From a virus, in IMG/VR virus record IMGVR_UViG_3300025128_000067, positions 1 through 49,392 of that record: DNA of 49,392 bases; one strand, 5' to 3'. A program made the translations under genes and the position numbers. Under the pieces are notes generated by a model that saw only the letters and a list, made by a program, of their open reading frames with translations, did not search any database and was not told the DNA's origin. The first letter of the stretch is position 1, and every line of letters starts with the position of its first letter. Shown here piece after piece: positions 9,297-21,200 of this stretch.

Positions 9297-12200
9297 TGGA
9301 TTTGATCGAGCAACTGCAACGCGAGCAGCAAAACCAAGACACCCCGGATCTGATCGAGGCGCTACAGCCCGAAGTGGGTCCGGCGGTCGACACCTCGCTC
9401 GGTGTCGTTCCTGATCAACGTGCCAAGGATCTCAACACATCTCGAAAGTCAGGTTTCAATGTTGAGGACCTGGAAGCCAACCGAGATGTCGTCGACCAGG
9501 AATATGAGCGCCAAGACCTCATTGACGAGCTTGAGCGAGCTCCTAAAAGCTCTCTATATTTTACGCAGAACCCGGAAGTCCTTCCCGCCGCCAAAGACGA
9601 CATCAACACGCTAACCAAGATCGAGGAACGCCTTAGTTTCTTTGGCGCTGCCGAACGCGGTATCGACCTTCTACAACAGAACTATTATGCAGCCGCCGAA
9701 GCGACCGGTGAGATGTTCGGGGCAAAAGATCTCATTGAGTTCGGACGTGAAGGGCGGATCTCAAACGAAGCGCAGATCAGCGCGCAACCGTCGCGTATGA
9801 AGGTCGAGGATATCAATAACCTCGATTCCGGTCTCCAGTGGCTAAAGGAGACGTTCGGCGAGCAAGGTGTAATGATGGCGCCGAGCATGGTCGGCGGCCT
9901 GGCTGGGGCAAAAACCGGCCTCGCACTAACCGCAGCGATCCCCGTACCTGGCGCGCGCATCGCCGGCGCATCGATCGGTGGTTTTCTCGGCGCGTTCATA
10001 CCAAACATCTTCCAAAGCGTCGGCGAGGTCCAGTCGGCCATCAAACAGAAAGATCCGGACGTCGTCAGGCCTGATGTAGCGTTTGGCGCCGGCAGTCTTG
10101 TCTCGCTCCTCGATAGCGCCGTCCCCGGCAAGGTTGGAACAAAGATCATTAAAGCATTCGGCATCGATCCGAAGGATGCCGCGGCTGACGCTGTTATTGA
10201 TCAACTCGGTAAGTCATTGACGCGTCGTATTGGCAGCGCCGTCAAGGGCGGCGGAAAGAGTTCCGGCATCGAGGGTGTCACCGAGGGGATCCAAGAGGCC
10301 CTCACCGAGCTCGCGGCGACTTATGCCGCAGGCCAAGACGTGAACGTCGAAGAACTTACGAGCGCCATACTCAATGGTTTTGCCGGCGGCTTGGTTATGG
10401 GTGGCGCCATTGGTAGTTCATCGACGGCCGTTAGCGACGCCTATAAGACCAAGCGCGCACGTGAATATCGCGACAACATGAACACGATCCTCGACCACAC
10501 TCGCGACAGCCTGTTGCACCAGCGGTCGCCAGAAGTCTTCCAGGAATTCTTTGAGGCTCTCGCCGGTGCGGACCTGACCGAGATCAACGTCGCCGCGCAG
10601 CCGATCGTCGCGTACCTCCAAGGTCAAAACGTCGATCCGGTCGAAACTCTCGAGGCGCTTGGCGTCGATATGAAGCAAGCGAACCGGGCATTTGAACAGG
10701 GCGGTGATATCACCATACCGGCCGCACGGTTCTTCGACGCCGTGAGTGACGGACCGCTGTTCGAGCTCCGCGACGGCTTCCTAATGAACGTCCGTGAGAA
10801 AGACGACGCACCGACCCTGGTTGAGGGTGAGGCTGATACGGCAGCTACCGAGGCACGCCTGGTTGCACAAGTCGACCAGGTCCGCCAAGACCTCGAGGGT
10901 ACGAAAGAGCTCGACCAGGTCGAGCAGGACGCCGAGCTCCTCCGCACGACCGTGACCGAGGAGATCGCGAAGACCGGACGATATACCCGAGCCGGCGCGC
11001 AGCGGATCGCTGCCCTCTATGAGAACTTCTTTATCACGCAAGCAACCGATCCCGGTATGGACAAGCCGCTTACACTTCAAGAAGTGTTCCCCGAGCTCCG
11101 GATGCGTTCAGTCGCCTATGCCGATCGCGATACGCCGATGGTGGAAGCCCTCGAGCAGTCCGCAGCCGAAACCGCGGCGGCGCCGGCGCGTATGGAGTTC
11201 ATGGATGACCAGTTCGGGACAATAATCTCGGCGATCGGCAGGAACCAAAACGAAGCGCATGTCGCGCGGATCGACATCGATACATTCCTCGATCTGACGA
11301 CGACGCCTGAAACCCGTGAGACGGTTGAGACGGAAGACCCCGCAGTCTCAAACATCGAACCCTTCGATGAAGTGCTGGCCATGTTTGACCCGGCGGAAAC
11401 AGAACGGGTCGATGAAAACGCCATTCCGTTCATCGCCATTGATGAGTACGGAAAGGTTATCGGGCATGAAGGTCGACATCGGGCGGTGTTGCTCAAGCGC
11501 GGCGGCGCGACGACGATGCCGATCGCGGTTCAGTATCCCGCCGGCGTCACCGAATTTGGTGAGCTCTCGGGCGAGCCGATGCCGACACAACTGACCGGAC
11601 AGTTCGACGCAACCATCGTCCGTAATATGCCGGAGACGGTTCTTGCGTCACCAGACAATATCGACGAGATGCGCGCCCTGGTCGGTGAGGGCAGCGACAC
11701 GCCGGCTGCCGCCAGGCAGAACGTCTATCACGTTACGTTTACAGATAATGTCGAGGAGATCGCGGAAGGCGGGCTGAAACAGCTACAGCCTAGCAACTAC
11801 GTTCGCGCTGATGGCGAGAGATATAACGCTGACGGCGGGGTCTTCGCGTTTGAGAACGCGGAAGACGCTGTCCGTTGGGCGCTGCGGATGGACTTTGATT
11901 ACCCTGACAGATCAATATCTATCGTAGAGGTCGATCGCGGCGACGTCTTTGAGATCGATCCATCCGAAGACCCGTCTTTGCAAACCGGCGCGGGCGCAGC
12001 CTTGCGAAGCATGGCGAACATCCCGGCAGATCGTATCGGAAAAATAACAGAGATATCGTCTCTTGAACGAGCCGAGCAACTGGGCATTACCTTAGACGAG
12101 TGGCTGGCGCAGACGGCTCAAGATATAAGCACGCCGGCTGCCGTTATCACCGCATTTCAGCCGCCGATATTTAAACCGTATCCATTTAAGGGCCTCGCTA

Positions 12201-15200
12201 AATCTCTAGTGGGTGCGGATAATCCAGACTTAGTAAGAACCTTAGTAGATGAGGATCAAGCGTTTGATACGCTTGCGTATGCCGCCGAAACAGACAACAT
12301 CACTCCCGGACAGATACGATCAGCGGTAAAGCAGGTTTACGATGCTACTCAGTCTTGGCTAGGAGATTTTCCCGACACTATAACAGTGTATAGGTATGGA
12401 GAGTTGCGCGGAGATGATCCGGTATCTTTTACACTTAACCCGAATTTTACGGGAGCATCATTACCCTGGATGGACCGAACCGGCTCAGAAAGACTTCAGG
12501 CTTATACAGTAAATAAAAAAGACATTTTAGCGGCTCCAAATGCTGTTCTTCGTCCTGGCTTGGGAACGGATACAGAATATGAGGTTGTAATTCCTGGTTC
12601 CCGTGTCCGTAAAGCCAGTGACACGCCAACTGACAAGCCTCGCATCCTTTTCCAGGACGGGCTCCCTGTCGTTCCGCCTGGCGTCGAGGCGGACGTCAAC
12701 AAGCATGGCGTCGCACCATACCTAAGAGAGCGTGTCGAGCCGGCCGCACCGTTGCCGCCGCGACCCTTGTTTACCCAGGAGACTAATAACAAGAACGCAC
12801 TCGGTCAGATCGCCAACCTGGATCCGGTGCTGGCCAACCATCCCGACGCGCACACGTCGCCAGAGAATTGGCTACAGATGATGGCCGAAGCCCTGGCCAA
12901 TGATGATGTACCGGCAGCACCGAACCAGTTTATCAAAGCGATCGCCAACAAGGGCGCCGGCGCCATCGCGTCCCTGAAGCGGCTGACACCTGGTCAGATC
13001 GCCGCGGCCGATCATGGTTTTAAGAACGCCGCACGGTTTCGAAAGTCCTATATCAATGGTGACATCGGCATCGAGCATACGACGAAACTGTTTCTCTGGT
13101 CGTTCCTGTCTCGCGGCGTGTCACCGTATGCCCAAGAAAGCATGTTCCTCGATATCTATAAGGGCATCGACAAGTTCATCGCCCAGGCCGCCAAACAGGA
13201 GCTAGACCTCGATGCCTATCTGGAATGGTCGTCACAACAGGCACCATTGGGCAGCGGTCAACCCGGCGCCGGCACCAGCCACAACCTGAACGCGTTCGGT
13301 CGTGATTTCCTCAGAAAGATGTCCCTCGATGTTGGTGACGGCACGGGTCGTTCGCGGTTGCAATATTTGCACGATATGATGACAGATCCGAAGTCGACCG
13401 GGAAACAGATCCGGCGCGCCTTCGCGACGTTCGGCCAAGGCGTCGGCATCGATAATAAAGTTCTGTCATTCACGCTCCTGGTCGCCGGCTTCGATGACGT
13501 GATGGTGATCGACCGGGTGCAGTTGCGCCAGATGTGGAATGACGGCCGGTTCACCGGCTACAACCTCTGGGATGGGGTCAAGGTGCCGTCCGGTGCGGAT
13601 CCGACAAAGAAGATTACAAAGACAGGTTCGGCGCTCGAGGGTATCCTCGCGGGCGCGCGCGGACTTTTAATCTACGAAGCCATCGAGCGCGGTATCCAAC
13701 AGAACGTCAAAGATATCTACACGGCGCTCGGCCGTCCGAAAGACGGTTCCGTCGGTCGGTATCACTGGGAGACCTGGATTGCTGACAGCGCCCAGGAAGC
13801 CAGCCACGGTACGCTCGATGCGGTCATCGCCGACGCGGTCGACAACCAGGCCGACGCCATCCATAAGACAACGTCTATGCAAGGCGAATATGGGACCTAT
13901 GCCTACGGCGCCAGGTACGGCGTCGCATCCACTGGCATTCCTTATTTTAACTATACCGCACCTGGCGGCCTCACCTATGTGTTCCGTGTCGAACAGTTTG
14001 TCGAGTTCCTGGAAGCGATGAAGAACCCTGACGCCGGCGTCATCCCGAGGACGGTTGGCCAGCGTCAGAAGACGAACAAGAAAGGCGAGCCGCAGTTGTT
14101 GAAAAGCGGCGAACCTGCTATGTTAGACGTGCCGTTTTCGGTATCGAAACGATACAAAACGCGGCGCGGAAAACTGGTTCTCGATGAGAAGAACCAACCG
14201 ATTGTATTGGAGGAGCTCAATGCCCCGTGGTGGTCAAGGCCAGAGGTCAACGAAGAAAACATCTCCGCGGTCGCCATCGCATTCGCGGAAGGGATCGCCG
14301 GCGATAGCCCGGGAACTGTTCGAGGGCCTGACGGCGACGCCGATCTTTCCGATCGACCTCCAGCCGCTGTCGGCGCTACCGGTTTCGCGCAGCCCGGCGA
14401 AGGGCCAACGGGCGTCGAGTTCTACCAAACGGTCCCGGAAGGCCAAGCAGACCTAAGAGACCGCGGCGAAGGCAAAGTCCGTTTCTTCAACCCCCTCGTT
14501 AAAATTACCCAGGATCTGAACCTGCCGGCCTGGAAGAATGATGGCGTCGCCAAGGGCAGCGACATCTGGACGGCGATCCAATCGAAAGCCAAGGACGTTC
14601 CTGCGAGCCAGATCAAGGAGGTGCTCAAATGGTCCGGGCTCGAGGAGATGCTGATCCTCTACCCGCAAGAACTCGATGCTGAACTTGAAGCCAGTATGGT
14701 CGACAGTGTCTACGTAGAACGGAGCGAAGACGAAGATGGGTGGTTCGTCGTCGCAGGGGAGGAAACGCTCTACTGGTTTAAAACGGAAAGCGAAGCGGAA
14801 GCTCGAGCAGAGCGTATCCGCGAAGAAATGATGGCGCCGCCCGAAGAGCTCATGTTTAGCCGCGCCGATATCGTCAAGTTCCTCGAGACCGACGGGTTCC
14901 CGTTAATCTCTGAAGTCGTTTCGCGCAGCACGCGATATACCGGTGATCTCGATGTGGAGCCCATGTCGGATTTTCAGGCTCAACAAGATATATCCACCTA
15001 CACCGAAATTCGAAGATTTATGGATGAAGAGCTCTATAACGAGCCTATGGCACAATATCGTGAGGTAGTCGATAAAGAGGCGCAGGAACGGATAGAACGG
15101 TTTAACTTTGTCGAGGAAGCTGACGGGTTCTACGGCCATCCGCAAAGCATCTTCGAGTTCGTCCACAACATTGAAATCCACAGGTTGGACACAACTGATA

Positions 15201-18200
15201 TTGATCGGATGATGAGGCAGGAGCTCGAGACGGATCGCGATTCCCGTATTAAAAACGCGATCGAGAAAGCACAAGTCGCATTGGAATACAGCGATCAATT
15301 CAACGCCAAGGGTGCCGAACTCTACGGGCAGCGAGAAGGCGCGGACTCAAGTATTGTTCAAGGTCAGAGGAAGTATAAGGGCTTTAATTTCGCCAACAGT
15401 ATGGAGGAGGTCTTCGATACCTTCAGGGAAGTCTACGAAGAGATCGGTCCGCCGCCGACCAAAAAGACCCAGACCCTGGACCTTTTTGATGAGAGGTTCG
15501 CCGATGATTGGATGGATAATCGAGAAGGCGCACGCGACAAAGGGCTGGAGCGCGAAGTTCGCGAGTATATGAGACGCGGCGAAAAGATGCTCCTCGATCG
15601 CCTCGGCGTCGACCCGGCAATCCGGACCGGCAACAAGGTTAAGGCCGGAGAGAACTTGGCCGAGGCTTTCGTCACCGCTCTGATCGACGGCACCAAAAAT
15701 GATATCACCAAGGAAATGGGGTCTATTGAGGTCTGGACGGAACAGGTCACCGACGATCGAATGCCTCGACGTATTATTCGGGTCGAGGCGGCCGAACGTA
15801 TGCCCTCTCGTTTTGTTGGGTATCTGCCGGTCGACACCAACGGTAATATTCTCGACGCCGCCGACAGCTACAACGAAGCACTCGTTCGTCTGTCGACTAG
15901 CGAAACGTCAGGGGCGACGGAGTGGGATAATTTTGTCATTGATATGGGAGACGGCAGAAAACCCAAGTCCTACCGGGAGTTCAAGCTGATCTACCCAGAT
16001 CTTCCCGGGCGCTATAAACATGAGCAACATCGGTTCAAGGAAGACAACATCATCGCGTTTGGGCGGGTGACGACCCGCGACCTGCGCGGCAAAAATACGT
16101 TAATGCTTGACGAGGGTCAGTCCGATATCGACACGGCCCAGAAGAAGTTCGGTTCGGTTAACGAACGGGTCCGGGAGTATAAAGAGGTACAACGCCTCGC
16201 CGCCGAAGTGCGCGATAAAATCATTGAACCGCTCGACCGGCTGCGTTCGTTGAGAGGGGACGCAGAAGACGTACTGGATACGTCGGTTACCGATGGCCAG
16301 AAACAAGCCATGGCAGCCTATTCGGATATCGTCGATATCCTCAGTGTGTTTGAGTTTAGGGATGGGGCCTCTAGATCTATCCAAATGAAAGGAGGTGTAT
16401 CCGGCGTCCAACTGGAACAGCACCTCCGGGATATCGTCCGCACTATGTATCTCGATTTAGAAGTCGGGGATAAAGTCCAACGGTTAACCGGTATCGAACC
16501 GAATTATCTCAGGTCGGAGATGTCTATAGATCTCTCGGAGTTCACCATCAACGAAGTCAGGTTCCCCGACGATACTGATCGCAAAGACGTCACACTTCAG
16601 ATAATGCAAGAAAAACCGCGGAAAGTAATCCAGAAGAAGATCAAAAAATTCCTGAAGAGGGCGCTGACCTTTCAACATATCCTCGATAACGTCACGGATC
16701 CCGACGTTGTCGGTGCTGTTCAGGACCTGGCCGCGGCCATCGGCCCAATCACCGAAAAGGGCCCCTACCTCAAGACGAACAAAGATCTCGATAGCTGGAT
16801 AATGGAGATCCCCGACGCACCCTTGATGGACGATGCGTGGACGATGCTTTTGATGAAACGCATGTTGGTCGAGGCAGTCGAGAAAGGTCACGATGCCATC
16901 GCCTGGTCGAGTTCCGGCGCCGTGTCGGGGCAATGGAGCCCAGGTTCACAAAAGATGTACGCAAACCTCTACGATCAGAAGTATCCAAGCGCGACGAAAA
17001 AACTGACGGGTGCCGAGCCGAAGCTCTACGAAATCGACGACGATATCGATTTTGAAAACGATGCGACAGCCGAAGAAGAGATGTTGCCGGTCGAACCCGG
17101 CAGGAAGCTCCCGAGTTTTCAGGAGCTCAAGCCCGTCTTTGAGCAATGGCTGGACGAAGCCTATGAGGATTACGATCGAATTTATGGCGAAGGCGCCGTT
17201 GAAAGTCTGCGGTTTGACGTTATAGATAATCTTGACTTTGACTTATACGACCGCGGTGTCGAGGACAGTTTATTACAGAGCGGCACCATTTACGATGGGC
17301 TAAGGCAACAGGTGCTCCCGCCCCTCCGGAACCGTCTCGAAGAGATGTTCGGTGTTCTGAACACCAAGGTGATGATGGCAAAGTCCGTCACATCGGTGAT
17401 CCGACTGGCCGATGACCCGGCGTTTGCCGACGTAACAAGTGAAGGTGTACGGCCGGCTGATCTCACCAGCGTGCTCGAGGGCGCGGATAACAGGAGATCC
17501 ACTCAGGTCACTAATGATATGAAGTGGGCGTACGCGTATCTATTTACTGCCGCGCTGACGGACGCGGTTGAGAAAAGTGATAATACGAAGCTCGATAAGA
17601 TCATGGAAGCGACGCTTGGCGAACGACTGTTCCGTCTGACCAACGACGGTGAGAGCGATTTCAAGCCCGAGCTTCCCATGCTGAAGCGCCTCGAGAGACT
17701 GCTCAATGAGGCGGCCGGCACCACCGGTATCAACGTAGAACCAGGGTTGAGACTCCTGAAACCGGGCGTGCCAATCGGCCCGGATATTATAGATCCAGAC
17801 GCGCCGCACGCGCTGCCGCAAATTACCATGATCGACCTGACCTATAGGCTTCCCGGCCGCCTGGCGTTTAACGAGACGGGTTCAATTCAGGGGCCGAACT
17901 TTAGTTCGTACCGTGTTGAAGAAATGGTCGAGAGGCTCGGCGGGTTTATCGACGGGCTGATCAAAGACAAGAAACAAGCGATCAACACTAAGCAGGGGTA
18001 CTGGTTCCTGCCGATCGACGAAGAGCTCGCTGAAACGATCCGAGACAACGGTTTCCCGTTGATGCAGGATCCGATCATACCCCGTGGCCGCGCAGTGCTC
18101 GGCGAGCAAGAGATTAAGGTCGAGATGTTCGAGAACGCGGACCTTTCGACGATGCTGCATGAAACCGGACACGTCTTCGTCAATCTCATGGAACGTGTGG

Positions 18201-21200
18201 CGTTACGCGCCGGCGCATCTGAACGGCAGAAAGATATTTATTCCTCGATGTTGGACTATGTCGGTGCCGGCAGTGCAGCGGACCTGGATCCGCGCATCAG
18301 CGGTGACGCCGCGGAGGAGAAACAAGAGAAGCTGGCGCGTGCCTTCGAGGCGTACCTTAGAGAAGGAAAGGCGCCGAGCAATCGGTTGCGCCAGGCGTTT
18401 GCCGTCTTCAAGGAATGGTTAAAGCAGGTCTATCAGTCGCTGACTGGGCTCGACGTCGAATTGACCGACGAGGTGCGGAGCGTCTTCGATAAGATGCTGG
18501 CCACCGACGCCGAGATCGATCAGATGCACGCAACGAACGGCATGGATACGACCGTCTCGGCGCCCGAGCTCTTCGCGCTTCTGTCGGCCGAGGAACGTGT
18601 GGCGTGGAACGATCTTGATGAAGAGGCCAAAGAGAACGCACGCCGCACGGCGTTGAACGAAGAGCAGCAAGCCCTCCAACAAGAGAGCGAGGAACAGTTC
18701 CAACAACGGCTTGAAGTCAACAAACAGATCGTCGAACGTCAGATGTACGAAAACCGCCCGGAATACCGGGCGTTTCATTTTCTGGTCAACGGCGAGTTCT
18801 TCGTTGGCGAGACGCCGGCAAGCCTGGCCGACCGTCGCATTAGTAAGGCGATGCTCCTCGAGATGGGCTACACGCAGGAGGATCTTAACGCGCTGCCGAA
18901 AGGCCGACGGCGGATCTATACAGACGACGCCGCCACGGCTACGGATCCGAGCCTGATGGCGACCGCCATGCGCTTCGATAGCGTCGAAGAGATGATGACG
19001 GCGCTGAAAAATATGACGCCGCCAGGTACGGCCATCGATCGCGACGCTTCAATGATGACCAGATCCGAGCTCGGTGATCCTCTGAACGATGGCAGCATCG
19101 AACGCCTGACGGAAGAGGCGTTGTATAACGAGAAACGTGCTGGCGCCATCCAACTGGAGTTCGACGCCCTGGCACGTCAAACGGGACAGCAACGCGTCGC
19201 ACGTGACACGATCAAGGCCATCGTCGATCGGATCTTTGACGAGAGCCCGGTCAGCGAGATCCTGAAGCCTATGCGCTATCAGTCGGCGGCGGTCCGGGCC
19301 GCACGCGAGACCGAGCGCGCTATCGCCAAGAAAGATTTCGTCGAGGCGTTCCGGCAGAAGCGGCTGCACATGCTCAACCATGAACTGTTCCGTCGCGCCT
19401 TGCAGGGCCGCACGGACGTTGAACGTATCACGCGGCGGCTACGCAACTACCAGCGGACCCGCATGGACAGCCGCAGCATTGATAAGAACTACATCGGTCA
19501 GGTTAAGAACCTCCTCGAATTCTACGAGTTCTCCGGGGTCTCCGTCGACCGCCTCGAGGAACAGACCGCCGCGGACGTGATGGCGTTTATCGAAAAACAG
19601 CGCGCCGCCGGCGAAGCCGTGATCATGCCCGGCAACCTGGTAGACTTCATTGGTGAAGACGCCAACGGTACGCCGCAGTTCAGCTTCAAGGTCAAGTCAT
19701 GGAAACAGATGACCATGACCGAGCTCGAGGCACTTAGGGATATGGCCGATAACCTGGTCAAGATGGGGCGGCAAAAATCGGCCGAGACCAAAGAGAGAAA
19801 GGCACGTCGCGGCATCGAGCTTGCCGACAATATTCGAAGCAAGGCGCGACCACGTAAGAATAAGGAGTCAACGCTTGCCGTTCCGATCGTCAAAGATCAA
19901 CGCAAGAAGGCCATGAAAGGCTTCTTCCCGGCTTCGCACCGGAAGCTCGAGAGCATGATGTTCGAGCTCGACGGGTTCGAGAACCTCGGGCCCATGTGGT
20001 CCGCTGTCTTCGACAAAATAACCGAGGCACAGAACACCAAGACGGTCCTGGTCGAGATGCTGTCGAAAGAATATTCAGACATCTTCGACGTCTACACGCC
20101 CAAAGAACGCTACCATATCCGACGCGAGGCCTCGAAGGTTGCAATCGAGGGGCTGGGCGGCAAGGGCCTGACCCGCGAGCAGCGGATGGCGATTGCGCTC
20201 AATTGGGGCAATGAGAGCTCGCAAGAAGCCCTCCTCGAAAGCGGCGACTTCGTCAAGCAGTATGGTGAGATGTGGAACGAAGAGACGATCCTGGAAGTCC
20301 TCGCGACCCTCGATAAACGCGACGTCCAGGTCATCAACCGGATCTGGAAGATGGTCAATCAATTCTGGGAGGATGTGAACCTGCCGGACGGCCGAACGAT
20401 CCCTGGCATATCGTCACTCGAGCGCGAAAGCACCGGCGTTGTTCCAGAGCGCGTCGAGGCGATACCTTTCATCGTCGGCGACAAAGCGTTCACCGGCGGG
20501 TATTACCCGCTCAAGTATAACCCATACAGTGATCAACGCGCGGCGCGCGAGAGCGAAGAGGATCTGCAAAACCGACTGAAGTCAGGCGGGTTCTCCCGCG
20601 CGCAGACCTCACATGGGTTCACCATCGCGCGGATCGGATCCGGCGGCCGGCCGGTCCAGTTGGACCTGGGTGTCATGCTGCGACATATGGACGAAGTCAG
20701 TCAGGACATCGCGTTCCGCACGGCCATCAACGAAGCCGCGGAGATCCTCGGAAACACTGATATCCAGGAAGCGATCGTCGGCACCATGGGCGAAGCCTAT
20801 CTGTCCGCCATGCAGGAAGTTCTGGTCAAGACGGCCAACGGCAACTTGGCCTCGTCAGATAGTTGGGCAGATCTTGGTGTCCTGAAGACGGCCAGGTTAA
20901 ACACGACCGTGGCTTTAATGGGCCTCAACCTGCGTTCAATATTAACGCAGCCGTTCGGTCTCACGCAGTCGATTGCCAGGCTTGGCATCCGCCGAACAAT
21001 TCAGGGGGTCGGCGAGTTCTGGCATAACCCGGCGAGCATAGGACGTCGTATTGCAGAAATCGACGCCAAGTCGACGTTTATGCGGGAACGCGCCAAGATG
21101 CTCACCCGTGAAGTCGACGACGTCGTCAACAAGCTGGACAGCCCCGGCTTCAATGACGAGGTCCGCAAGCTCGGGTTCTCGGCGATGATCTTGATGGACG

